Part shown: positions 54,026 to 64,000 of the stretch, piece after piece | How positions within the stretch are numbered: position 1 is the stretch's first letter | Layout of the letters: every line of letters begins with the position of its first letter | Source of the DNA: Deroplatys truncata | Taxonomy: Eukaryota > Arthropoda > Insecta > Mantodea > Mantidae | Reading direction: 5' to 3' | Length of the DNA stretch: 64,000 nt | Assembly (NCBI GenBank): GCA_030765065.1 | Contig: CM060977.1 | Location: forward strand, 126,112,295-126,176,294 | Position numbers and translations under genes: made by a program | Notes under the pieces: generated by a model | What the model was told of the DNA's origin: nothing | The model's database searches: none | Seen by the model: only the letters and a program-made list of their open reading frames with translations

Positions 54026-55320
54026 ATAAAAACAAAAAGTGCCTTAGTCCTTTAAAACATATTGACCATTCCATAGTAACTGATCAGTGCATGCAAAAAC
54101 AAAACCCATATAAGATAAATATCGCTTGAAAGACTGATTATTGATGGTTTTGGATGCAACTGTTTTAAAACTTAATATTTTTGTAATTCAAATTTTTAGG
54201 TGCTTATTCTAGCTGCTATTTGCAACAACAGCATTAATAATTATGTTAGCATGATTGATTTAGGTTAACTTGCAAACAGAATGATAATTATAAATTTTAA
54301 ATGTTTGCCAGCTGAAAAAGTTCCTTTCCCAACAGTGGTCCTTAACCACCAAGCTGTTATAATTTTCTTCTACATGGCTGGATTATAGTAATCCTTTTCC
54401 ATTTATTTGTACATGCTTGAAATATTCATTTCATGTTTTGTTACTTATGTCTCTTAAAGTTTCCGACAAATTAAATTTTACATTTCATTTTCATATTTTT
54501 CAAATTTGTGGTCATTTTACTAGTGCATCTATTTTAATCGATTTTAAGCAATTTGTTAACACTTTTGAGGTGTTATTAGTAGCAATAATTAAGTTATACA
54601 ATGTGGTTTGCAGATATTGCTCATTTGGGTTTTCGTTGGCGTATGATGACTCTTTTGGGTGTCCCTTCCTAACAAAGGACTTAATGTGGAACGGCATATA
54701 CCCAGTTAACCACTGCTTTTACCCCATTCAGAATTGCATTGCATGCATATATGAGTAACAAGCATAAAATTAACTATCCAGCTATTTAATTCATGTAGTG
54801 GTGATTGTAAGATACTGGAAAAACATTACTTCAAACATAAATTGGCTGTATTTTTCTAGCTTTCATTAAGCAATTTTTTTTTTAATTTCTTTTTTAAGTT
54901 TAATGTGCTTTAATTGGGAAGGTTATGTTCGATAATGCCGAAGTCAAACAGAAGCATTAGGCAGGCAGGCAACTTGACCCATCCACAATTTAAATATGGG
55001 GCTGCTGTGTAGAGATAAAAGCCACTGTACTGCCCCACTCTCCCCCATCCAGAAAAAGGAATAGTAAATTGAATATTAAGTTATCTTACAGAATATGCTC
55101 TTTTTCTGTTTATCTGCTTTTCTTTCTATTCAGGTATTCTATTGAGATGCAATGCATTCCTGGCAAATTTTTTGTGATTATTACAGCAGTGAAGTAGAAT
55201 AAGACTTTAATTACTACATGCAAAGAAATACCTTAGGACTGTGATTCCCAAACTGGGAAGCATGCAAGAGATTTTTAGGGGAAGACACACATAACTTATT
55301 CAGAAGAAAAACCTTTATCC
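54026..55320. other. Unassigned stretch
   Basis: AT-rich, no coding or terminal repeat signal. Short tandem GGCA (54959-54970) only. Confidence 0.5.
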
Positions 55321-55329
55321 AATAAATAA

Positions 55330-55676
55330 AGAAATTAATGATGATGAGGCACCAGTGGCTTTGTTTGTGGCTCCTGTGCTGGAGCTCTGTAGTGGCAACT
55401 TTAAGTCAGCTCTATCCAAGCCTTCATCTCTGACTAGCTCATGTGAAGTATTCCCAAGGCCCAACTTGCTTTGGAGTTAATGGTAAAAGCTGTAGGTCCT
55501 CTCATTTCATTGCTATTTACTATTATCACTCCCCCATCGGAGGTAATGGACTCCACCCCTGAGTATCTCCAGTTAATAAATAGGGCCCATACATTGCTTG
55601 GTGAAACAAGGTTACCCAGAGGTCATCAATCGTATGGGGATTGTTGTAAACCAATTGATGATGATGATGATGATGA
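55330..55676 (+). mobile_element. Retroposon 3' part with (GAT)n tail
   Basis: A GC-richer block (GGCTCCTGTGCTGGAGCTCT, GGCCCAACTTGCTTTGGAGT, CATACATTGCTTGGTGA) ends in (TGA)n. A gene-like composition with a trinucleotide tail suggests a LINE-mobilised retroposon. No protein motif survives, so the family is unknown. Confidence 0.5.
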
Positions 55677-55883
55677 TAATTTGATTGTCTTCCGGTAAAG
55701 ATCGCGTCACATTTGATAAAACTACCGATGTTTCACCCTTCATGCTTCCACTGGGCACTGCCAACTTGCATTCATGTTTACACTGCAAAGTACAGTCCCT
55801 CCTACTCATGCTCCTATTGGCTGGTAGCTTGCCAATTATTTTATGTTCTGCGGGCAAGTGATGATGATGATGATGATGATGAT
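55677..55883 (+). mobile_element. Second (GAT)n-tailed retroposon-like block
   Basis: A distinct ~185-bp segment (AAGATCGCGTCACATTTGAT, ACTACCGATGTTTCACCC) ends in GTGATGATGATGATGATGAT directly after the first block's tail. It may be a second insertion targeted to, or generated beside, the first GAT tail. Confidence 0.45.
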
Positions 55884-56068
55884 ATTTTATAGAAGTTTTC
55901 TGTTGATTTATAAATCCCTTAAACTTATACTAGAAATACACATTAATTGTGATGGCTATATAAATGGAATATACAGAATTGTTCAATATATATATGTATA
56001 TTCTTTTAATTGCTTCTTCAAATGTTTTCCACTTGGTTTTTATATCTTTTATAATTATTGAACAGAGG

Positions 56069-56474
56069 CATGCCCGTACCTAGAAAAAAATTTCGGGTAG
56101 GGTTTTCCACAAGTAGATCTAAACTTAACAGTACCCCACACAGTTACCATGTACCTACTCCGTAGTATATAGAGTTACATGGATAAGAAAATTGCTTGGA
56201 GACTTTATATAGACAAGAAAAACTCATCAGAATGAGTTCACCTTACAGCTCAAAACATGGAGACTGCTCGAAAACCGGAATGTATGGTCACCTTAGCTAT
56301 GTAGGTGATGATATTAAGTTTCCCTTTTTCTTGTAAATATGCTACTAGCAATAGACCTACTGTTTCTAACGAGATTTTCCCATATTGATTTGCTATGAAT
56401 TTAAATAAATAAAACTGCCAGAAGTTTTGGGGGGGGGGTTTGAACCCTAGAAACCCCCTCTAAATACAGCCCTG
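56069..56474. mobile_element. hAT-type MITE with 8-bp target duplication
   Basis: The element is 406 bp, flanked by AACAGAGG (56061-56068 and 56475-56482). TIRs are CATGCCCGTACCTAGA and, reverse-complemented, CAGGGCTGTATTTAGA. This resembles the CAGGGGCGTACCTAGA-type ends of ZMYM1-like hAT elements. It has no coding content, so it is a non-autonomous derivative that ZMYM1-like transposases could have moved. Confidence 0.82.
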
Positions 56475-56482
56475 AACAGAGG

Positions 56483-57350
56483 CACCCCTATAACAATGAT
56501 TTCTGTTAATTGAGTTGGGGTAAAGGCTTCAATATTAAATTAATTTTACTCTTTATATTTAGCATGTGCTTCACTTTACGTTTTTCTTACATCTTTTTTT
56601 GGGGGTTCAGGAATAACTTGATAAAGTTTAAATAAAAAACTAAAGGAAAAAAGTAAAGCATCCCAATGATGCTCTGTGTTTTTTTTAGTTTTAGCATATG
56701 ATTTTAAAAAGTGGGTTGTAAAGTGAAAATAGTTTTTCCTGCGCATTTGAATTAGTTTTCAGATAAGTTTACATGAGTAGAAGTAATTAAGTTATGTGGT
56801 TATGTAAACTTCTCTTCAGATTAGAAACAGCAGCTCTATGTTGATAATTTGATAATATCTATATGCTTAGTTTTTATATTTCAGTTTTCCTGCTTGTATT
56901 ATCCAGTCACTTTTAGTTCCTGTTAGAATTAGTTACTTCACTATCATGTTTTGTAACTTTCTGATTTATTCTGTACTATTCTCAAGTTTTTATCAGAAAA
57001 AATATTACTAAAATCCATAGGGGAGAATGGTAATTGCAGAGTTTACAAAGGGGGTCACTATCTGGGAAAATTTGGCAACCACTACCTTAGGAGATATACA
57101 TTATTTATTTTTAAAAATATTTATTTCCAGGCATCTTATTAATACATAATAATATGAAAAAAAGCATAGTGAATGAATATAACACTTAACTTTCTGAACA
57201 TTTATAGTTCTTGAGATGTTTTGCATCTCCTACAGAATTTGTTTGTGCAGCAACTTGATACATTTATTTCTTTTCTTTGGTGTAGGAATTTCAAACTGCA
57301 TACAACCTTTTTTATAAGTATTTAAAAACTGTGAGTTGTGTTAATGCCTA
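56483..57350. other. Unassigned stretch
   Basis: AT-rich; no feature identified. Confidence 0.5.
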
Positions 57351-57351
57351 C

Positions 57352-57695
57352 CTCCATGTTAAGAGCACTAATGTCCATCTTACATTCAAGAGGTCCTGAG
57401 TTCAAATCTTGGTTAAGGTGAGTTATCTGGATAAGGTTGTTTTATGGGGTTTTCCCTTATTCTGAAAAGATTAATGTCAGGTAACTCTAAACTCTATGGA
57501 TCCTGGGCTCATTTGAGCATTATTTCACACATTTCATTCATTGTCTGATATGACCTACAGGGTTAAAGGATGTTAAAAAAGAAGCAGAATCCAGTTACTA
57601 CCAAAAATATACATTTGCTGCCCTGAGTAGAGCTCCAGCTTATTAAGTGCAAATTGCACAATAAATAGATAAACAAATCAATAAATAAAAAAATT
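57352..57695 (+). mobile_element. tRNA-derived SINE of a second family
   Basis: A tRNA-like head (CATGTTAAGAGCACTAATGT as A-box region, AGAGGTCCTGAGTTCAAATC as B box) is followed by a body with GGGGTTTTCCCTTATTCTGA and AATGTCAGGTAACTCTA. The tail is AATAAATAGATAAACAAATC. The GGTTTTCCC...AATGTCAGGTAA body is one I recall from common insect SINEs. It is diverged; ends are approximate and no target duplication was confirmed. Confidence 0.68.
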
Positions 57696-57976
57696 TGGAG
57701 CTTGATTGTGTGTCAGTGGAAATTCTTTAGTGACGTTATTCCAATATTGCCCCAGTGGCTTGGAAACTGATAGTCATAAATGTTAACGAAGTCAGCCACT
57801 GCCATACCCTCCCACTTCTTGCTTTCTAACTGATACTCTTACACACAGTTTATATGTGCACATTTAGTTAAGGCTTGATGTCTGAAAGATAGAGAAATTA
57901 TCCCAGGAAAAGAATAAGGGTGCTGTTTAGAATATAAGTAGTGTGATTGCCAGGGATAGCACAGTTATCAATAACT

Positions 57977-58262
57977 TTAATTTCTCTACTATAGTCTATA
58001 GTAAGTAGAACAGGTACTGTATTCCACACAAAAATTTTAAGCAGAGATTTCAGCATAAATACAATTTTCAGACTCGCTGAAACCAAAAAAAAGCATTATG
58101 TGTGTCCTTGGTTGGTTAAATACCAAACTTAGTATTTAAGTTCAGATCTTCCAAGGATGTGACATGAAGATTTTAAAGAAAAGCCCCCATCCCAAATTAC
58201 CCTTGGAAAATCATGATTTTTCTCAAAAATGGCTCTAAGAATTTTGATTAAAATACCATATT
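57977..58262 (-). repeat. TIR repeat family, minus copy, truncated
   Basis: Begins TTTAATTTCTCTACTATAG, the family's right end read on the other strand. It continues with TCTTCCAAGGATGTGACATG and CTCAAAAATGGCTCTAAGA, and stops at 58262 where another repeat begins. The remainder was not found downstream. Confidence 0.75.
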
Positions 58263-58760
58263 ATGATGTCCAGTTTTTCAACTATCACTTTATTTCTTCA
58301 TAACACAGCCTCTTCACGCTGGATGGTTCACTACACTTGGGAGTTGAACACAAAACCTCCACAACTGTCGCTCAGTGCGGTAAAACTCGCTGCACGTCAC
58401 AGAAGCCATTACCAACTCGCTCGGGGAATCGCTCTCGATGTCACGTGGGAAACTTACCCGCCAACTCGCTCATTCACCGACTGACCGATGTTTACTCTTC
58501 TGTCGTCACTTGACTCATAACTCAACTAGCACTCTGTCACACTTGAGACACTATCAAACATTCTAGAACTATTTTGACACTTTCTGGAGGAGGGGGGTGG
58601 AGATTAAGCTTTCAGAAAGTTCTAGTTATCTCCCGACAGTGCGCCTGGTGTTTACACTGGCAAGCGGTATTATCGTTGTTTACTTGGATTGCTCGGCAAT
58701 GTCCTTCCAATAACATTGGGCCATATCCGCTGAGTCACAATACAACAATCACAAAAGTTT
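58263..58760 (-). repeat. GC-richer dispersed repeat, possibly an LTR fossil
   Basis: Its reverse complement aligns with 30890-31190 (GAATGAGCGAGTT, GGTTTTGTGTTCAACTCCC, GAAGAGGCTGTG) and ends in GAAATAAAGTGATAG, a polyadenylation-type signal. CpG content is higher than in the surroundings. It interrupts or abuts a TIR repeat at 58262. LTR fossil is one reading; a long SINE is another. Confidence 0.45.
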
Positions 58761-58935
58761 TAGATAATGCAATGTTTTATTGCAGCCAGAAGGAGTTAGA
58801 TGCAGTTTTGTTTTTATCTAATGCTAGCCTCTATATGGTTAGGGCAGGAGGGGAGTTAAAACTTCCTTGTAATAGAATGATTCATGTAACGTGCTTGGCA
58901 CATGTGGTTCGCTTGAGTAAATCATGCACCTAAAT
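58760..58935 (+). mobile_element. hAT transposase fragment of a third type
   Basis: The plus strand reads LDNAMFYCSQKELDAVLFLS, NASLYMVRAGGELK, then RMIHVTCLAHVVRLSKS. The pattern DAAxYMxKAGxxLK...LIHVTCLAHxLHRV belongs to a hAT lineage distinct from the ZMYM1-like copies. Only about 55 residues are left. Confidence 0.7.
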
Positions 58936-59515
58936 TTTCCTAATTACTTTTATTTATTTCATAATTTTTGTGAGGTTTTGAATAGTACATTATTTTTGGG
59001 TTGTTAATGTATATATCCCTGTTTTAGATTGCACAACTACATAATATTTTGCATTTGTGAAGGTATATGTATCCAAGACCTAATAATTGCTAAATGAAAA
59101 AAGAATCTTATAAAAAGTATAAGAGAAAGTTGCGTTACAGTGGTGCTAGTTAAAAATTTCACCCAAAATAATAATTTTCAGCTGGAAAAAAACAAACAAA
59201 AAGTAAAACATGTATTCCAGCAAACGAGATTCAATAAATGCAATTTTGCTAGTTCCTGTTTAGAATGCAGACATACCTGAAAGAGCGTCTCTCTTCAAAG
59301 CTCTTGTGAAATAATCAGTACAACTTAACTTCTTATTGCGCATACCTTTACTTTTTAACCAGATTTTAATTTTTAGAAATAATGAAATTCTTCACTCTAG
59401 CATTTGTCTATCTGCTTACTCAAAAGCTACTTCAACCATTGGATCAACCAAAATGGTTCTTCAGTTACAGTTTTTATGAAGCTGAAACAGAATATCCTTT
59501 TTTATATTATTATTA
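58936..59515. other. Unassigned stretch
   Basis: AT-rich; no feature identified. Confidence 0.5.
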
Positions 59516-59517
59516 TG

Positions 59518-59527
59518 ATCATTATTA

Positions 59528-59602
<75 letters not shown>
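59518..59602. repeat. (ATT)n microsatellite
   Basis: About 26 near-perfect ATT units. Open frames across it are artefacts of the repeat. Confidence 0.95.
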
Positions 59603-59714
59603 TGTGTGCTGTTTTTAGCACTTAAGACTACATTGGCACTTTCTTTGGAATAATTGCTTATCTGCAATGATATTCACTCATTTCACTTTTGATGTTCATC
59701 TGATTATTTATTTT

Positions 59715-60386
59715 TATATAACTTCTACAAACTATTCTGAAAAAAGCTTATTTTTCTATTTACTTATGTTAATGAACACACCTTTGCAAACATAGTTTCA
59801 TTACACATTTTGTTGTAAGAACAAGCGGAATAGAGGGGACTGAATCGGTAGTCAGATGTTTAAAAGTGAGTGGCTATATGCTAGCCTTGAATTCCATACT
59901 CCTTTCATATCATCACAAGAAACAAGTGAATGGTGACACCACTTTACAAAGGTGACAAAGTACTGAAAAATTCAAACTAATTATAATGGATATCTCACAA
60001 ATGGCTGATAACACATGAAAGTTATTTTTTATAGAGATCTACATTTTTGGTATAGTATGCTCTGTCCATCTCTTATTGTTTACCAGTTATAAAAAAACTA
60101 TATAAAATTCCTTTTAGATGAACACTTTACTATTCCCAGAAAATTCAAGACATACAGTTTATTTGTCAAGTAAATATCTTGAGTATATGGTATTTTAATC
60201 AAAATTGTTAGAACCATTTTTGAGAAGATAAGAGGTTTCAATAAATGCTCCTTGTAAACAGTAGTTTGGGGTGGAGGATTTTCTTGAAAATGTTTGTATC
60301 ATATCTTTGGAAAATACAGAACTTAAATGCCAAGTATAGTACTTATCTGACCTTTTGATTTTGAGCTATGTCCTTCTCTCTCTCTC

Positions 60387-60456
<70 letters not shown>

Positions 60457-60652
60457 CCAAACCACCCCCCCCAACACACACATACATGCATGCACGCACG
60501 CACACACGCACTTGCAGGAGTATTTTTCCAAAAATGCTTTTTCAATTCAGGGAACCTCAAAAGTGTATTTCTGGTGAAATCTCACCATCAAATTTTTGGG
60601 TGGAATGCAATACTTCCTCTGCTTACTTTAGGTAAGTAGTAGGGAAAGTAAA
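59715..60652 (+). repeat. TIR repeat family, near full-length single copy
   Basis: Single L-R order: TACAAACTATTCTGAAAAAA and TGTTAATGAACACAC in the left module; TATCTCACAAATGGCTGAT, CTTATTGTTTACCAGTTAT, GTAGTTTGGGGTGGAGGATT and GGTGGAATGCAATACTTCC in the right. It ends GTAGTAGGGAAAGTAAAAAG. A (TC)n array (60372-60446) and CA/GCAC repeats occupy the family's microsatellite site. Confidence 0.82.
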
Positions 60653-61194
60653 AAGAATGGGGGAAAAGATAAATACTGCAAAAATGAGTTACCTTAGAGC
60701 AATTAAAGGATATACAATAATGGATAAAATAAATATGAAGGAATAAGAGCTATTTGTCCAGTAAATGACAAAATAAACCAATATAGAGAAAGATGAAAAA
60801 ATTATTTGCAGAGGATGGACAAAACCCACTGCACTAAAATGACACATGGTTTACCAACCATATGAGAAAAGAAATGCTGGAAGACTGATAAGATGGAAAG
60901 AGATGAGGTCAGAGTAGGAGAATCTCCTAATCCATGAAGAGATGATATATAAGCTCCCTCTTCTTTTCCCTCTCTCTTCTCTCTATCAGCCCCCCTACCC
61001 ACACACATCCCCCATATTGACCTGCTCACTCATACTTCCAGACTCTGGGGAATATGGGGAATAACCCTATATTCCTCCCTCCACCTGGAAATCAAGTTAA
61101 GACTGTTAGATTTGTAGGCTAGATGTAACCATCAGACCACAGAGGTAGTTGCTGGGGATTTCTTGAGACAATGAAATTTGTTAATTGCCCCTCA
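60653..61194. other. Unassigned stretch
   Basis: A-rich, then a C/T-rich segment (60955-61085). No feature identified. Confidence 0.5.
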
Positions 61195-61560
61195 TAGTTT
61201 TATTTCATCACCTACTTACAGTAGGCAGAGTTTGAAGGCCATTTTTGAGCATGTGTGCGTGCTTACATGCTTGCATTGTGTATGAATAGCACAAAAACAA
61301 AAAATCAGAAAAATGTAAAGTTTCATATTTGATTAGGCTCTGTTTTAGCATGCCTTGTAAAGATTTTGAACATAATTCCCCTATCCAAAACTACCTTTTA
61401 CTTAGAAAAACTTTTGTCATTTTTCATTTTCTCAAAAATGGCTCTAAGGATTTTGATTAAAACACCATTAATTAAGGCACCTGCATTACTAATAAAAGTA
61501 CATCTTGAATTTTCTGTGAATAGTCTGTAAAGTTCTTTTGTTATGAATCAATCTTGTATA
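61195..61560 (-). repeat. TIR repeat family, minus copy
   Basis: Reverse-complement matches to the right module in order: CACCTACTTACAGTAGGCAG, ATTCCCCTATCCAAAACTAC, CATTTTCTCAAAAATGGCTC, TTTTGATTAAAAC and CATCTTGAATTTTCTGTGAA. Diverged, and truncated near 61560. Its microsatellite site holds only a short GT/GC run (GTGTGCGTGCTTAC). Confidence 0.72.
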
Positions 61561-63000
61561 AATAAAAAAACTGTAAGAGCCAGGCAAAACTTACTTCAGG
61601 AAAGATGAAGGTATCTCATTCAAACATACAGTTTGTGATAAATAGTTTTATTATTAGTGTTAAGTCATTTTCAAAATTTTGTACAGGTACCATATGTTTC
61701 AAATATAGGGACATCATCTGAAAGAAGGTGCTTGAAAGTTTTGGATCTTTTTTTTTTGTATTTTATTCATAAGAGATCATCACTGTGACTTCTGAATTTA
61801 TTCCTCCATAGTCCTGATAAACATTTGAACACTGGTTCCACATGTTATATATAATTAAATGTTTATTGCTTAATTTAAAAATAATTTCTTGGCAAAAATA
61901 TATTATGAATAATGTAATGTACAGAAAGGAATCACTTTTTAATGAGTGTTATATATGATATATAAGGTAAGCCTGCAAGTTTGTAATGGGTAAACAAAGT
62001 TATGTGACTGTCATCAGATTATTTTGTATGAATTTTCTCCTGTATGTTCAATTAATTTTGTTTTCTGTTATGTTTAGTAGATACATTTTCCTTTCAAAAT
62101 TTCAGATTTTTTATTCTGTTTAAACTTTAGGTTATTTGATTTTTACCAATGTCTATTTTTTTGTGTGTGTGCATGCACGTGCGTGTGTGCATGTGCTTGT
62201 GTGCATCTTAGGTAATATTTTTTCCACTCCACTTATCTACACTTAAGATTCTGGAAGGGTTCTTACATTTTTATCACAGTTTAGAATTAATTTATTGTCT
62301 ATATGAACCTTTTTGCTTATTTTCAGATCCTCTATTTCCCAGAGCTTCCCCACATATTTTGATATATCTCTGTGCGGGCAGGTGTTAATAGAATTTGTTA
62401 ACAGAAGCTAGAGAGATACTAAAACTTAAGAATTTTTTGAATTTCTGCATGACTTTTGTTGAGAAGTTGCAGAAAGAACAGTAGTAATATTGATATCTAC
62501 AAAGTGTGCCTTTTAATTGCAATTTTTGAACCTAAAAATAAAATGTTTGAGAAGTTCCGATTTTATTCCCCTACAAAAGGAATGTATTTAGCTTATGGTG
62601 AAAAATGTAGCAAGCTGGAATTTTATAGTTTTTATTTACATAAAGGTTTATTCCAAAAGCTTTTATAATTATTATATTATAACTTGTCCTTTGAGACAGC
62701 TCAGTGATGGTCATGTTACGTGTCCTATGCTTTCCCATCATAGTCATGTCACTGCAGCTATGTATGTGACAGTCAATCACTATCAATACTGACAAAACCC
62801 CTTCAACCCTCCTGCCTATAACCTCCAGCATAACGTAACACTTAACACTCTCACTCTTGACAGATTTATTTATACCGCTGGCATGCGATAATACATTGTA
62901 TATGTTTTGGTCTTGCGAACCCTGGAAGGAATGCATGCACATATAAAAAATAGACACTGCCTTGATGTAATATGTAATAAATAGTTGTCAGGTGTTATGA
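61561..63000. other. Unassigned stretch with a GT/GC-rich run
   Basis: AT-rich sequence. A mixed TGTG/GCGTG tract sits at about 62164-62210. No coding relic recognised. Confidence 0.5.
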
Positions 63001-63002
63001 GA

Positions 63003-63077
<75 letters not shown>
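63003..63077. repeat. (AAT)n microsatellite
   Basis: About 25 near-perfect AAT units, the complement of the (ATT)n arrays elsewhere in the window. Confidence 0.95.
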
Positions 63078-63081
<4 letters not shown>

Positions 63082-63400
63082 TGACATGCGGACAAGTATG
63101 CAAAGATTGAAACAAATCTTTGGTTTTCAGCACTGAGTTCTGTCATTGATTTTGAGCACTTAGTGCAATATAGCACATGGTATTTTTTGAACTTTAGTTC
63201 ACAGAGTTTACAAATACATTTATCTGTTACTACATGAAAATTAAATTATTGTGGAGCACATTTTATGCATGACTCATTATGACATATCTTAAGCATTGAT
63301 TTGGTTTTGTTATCAAATGTTTGTTTTGTTATCAGAAATGCTGCTCACAAATAACATGTAGTCTTTCCTCTTCCTGCTATTTCACCTTGCAATGCTATAA

Positions 63401-63682
63401 AAAATTAAATTGAGTTTTATTTATGAACACTCTTTAACTGCTGTGGTCCTTAGCATCCCATTCTATATTGGGCGTGAAAGACCGGTAATTTTTCTCAGAG
63501 GCCTCTTTATCAGGCTTGAGGTTCTTTTATGTGTCACAAATCTATGATACGGGACTACCGGCTTTACTTCCCATGCTAAGGATTTTTACGCTCAAAAAAT
63601 ACCCATCTCCCTCCGCCAGGTTTGAACCTGCAACCTCAGGAACTAGAAGCTAGCATGGTAACAACTACACCATAGAGGATGA
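63401..63682 (-). mobile_element. tRNA-derived SINE, complete
   Basis: The SINE is 282 bp with a 15-bp target duplication CTTGCAATGCTATAA (63386-63400 and 63683-63697). On the minus strand the head reads TGGTGTAGTTGTTACC (A-box-like, about 63659-63674) and GGTTCAAACC (B box, 63619-63628), 30 bases apart, as in a tRNA. The body has CCGGTCTTTCACGCCC-type sequence and the tail ends CTCAATTTAATTTT. The pol III promoter looks intact. It is the same family as 31193-31415. Confidence 0.9.
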
Positions 63683-63697
63683 CTTGCAATGCTATAA

Positions 63698-64000
63698 TTA
63701 AATATATAATTATAATAGTGGTAATTAATATGGCGTTTGATAATAATATTAGTGGTTTTGCAGTATAAACGTAAGCTTATAATTTCTACTTTCATTAAGA
63801 GTGTGAGAAAAACTATTTATTGAGTCATGTACAATAATGAATCAACTGTTAGCATTGTCAACTGAGGCGCTAGGTAGCATTTTGTTTTCTGCTCCCCTCC
63901 ATGCAAAAGGTTGCAACATAGCTTTCCCATCACTTCACTCATGCCGTATGGTGCTGAGCTGTCTCAAGGGACAAATTATAATACGGCAATTATAGCAGTG
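63698..64000. other. Unassigned right edge
   Basis: No feature identified. Confidence 0.5.

Noticed and set aside
59404-59667. Poly-Tyr and poly-Ile frames; also at 46741-46968, 53543-53923 and 62870-63176
   Set aside because: Frames through (ATT)n or (AAT)n arrays; no coding evidence.
60323-60639. Four open frames over the (TC)n/(AC)n array
   Set aside because: Pure repeat translation (Ser-Leu, Arg-Glu); the array is the microsatellite of a TIR repeat copy.
63600-63680. A free-standing tRNA gene
   Set aside because: The A and B boxes belong to a SINE: the unit extends 200 bp beyond the tRNA-like part and is bounded by a 15-bp target duplication.
41753-64000. Further Ten-m exons (EGF repeats, Cys-rich domain)
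   Set aside because: I searched by eye on the minus strand for Cys-rich EGF patterns and for sequence preceding FDVLVNGGG, and found none.

Overview
The window is AT-rich eukaryotic DNA with spliceosomal introns, dense transposon fossils and many microsatellites. It fits a large, repeat-rich insect genome. I do not assign a species. The only host gene I can support is a teneurin, best matched to Ten-m (odz), on the minus strand. Twelve consecutive coding exons lie between 41752 (5'-most) and 4835 (3'-most). All splice sites are GT/AG and all exon phases join, giving about 2.5 kb of coding sequence (831 codons). They encode the end of the transthyretin-like domain, the FN-plug, the whole NHL beta-propeller and the start of the YD shell. 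The gene runs off both sides: the N-terminal and EGF-encoding exons must lie to the right of the window, and the remaining YD/toxin-like exons to the left. No exon is recognisable from 41753 to 64000 or from 1 to 4834.

Left third (1-20 kb): a Jockey-like LINE reverse transcriptase cut by the window edge; a hAT element with a perfect 8-bp target-site duplication (1439-3420) and the relic of a second hAT end beside it; exons 12 and 11; a TIR-bounded, decayed Tc1/mariner-superfamily element (7711-9661); exon 10; a LINE RT fragment next to a Penelope-like GIY-YIG relic; two retroposon tails meeting tail to tail; exons 9 and 8; a Tc1 DD34E element (14054-15319) carrying a snap-back palindrome; exons 7 to 5.

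Middle (20-42 kb): a ZMYM1-like (TTF/hAT) transposon, exon 4, an inverted pair of Penelope-like relics, a solo LTR (28213-29149), exons 3 and 2, a tRNA-derived SINE, and an LTR element (34233-38813). That element has two ~1.05-kb LTRs about 2% apart, a 4-bp target duplication, a coiled-coil gag-like region and no recognisable pol. Exon 1 is at 41565-41752.

Right third (42-64 kb): no host exon. It is a set of nested insertions: a LINE ORF1 split by a composite TIR repeat; LINE 3' ends, one with a 71-bp target duplication inside a Tc1/mariner-like element; a ZMYM1-like hAT inside another repeat copy; a hAT MITE; and tRNA-derived SINEs. One TIR repeat family (terminal motif ACTTTCTCTACT) recurs at least seven times across the window. 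In nearly every copy that reaches it, a different microsatellite has grown at the same internal point.

The most unusual structure is in the LTR element. A perfect tRNA-Lys primer-binding site sits in a roughly 60-bp-period ladder of five PBS-like copies that straddles the 3' border of the 5' LTR, so degenerate PBS copies lie inside the LTR itself. A related solo LTR shows the same arrangement.
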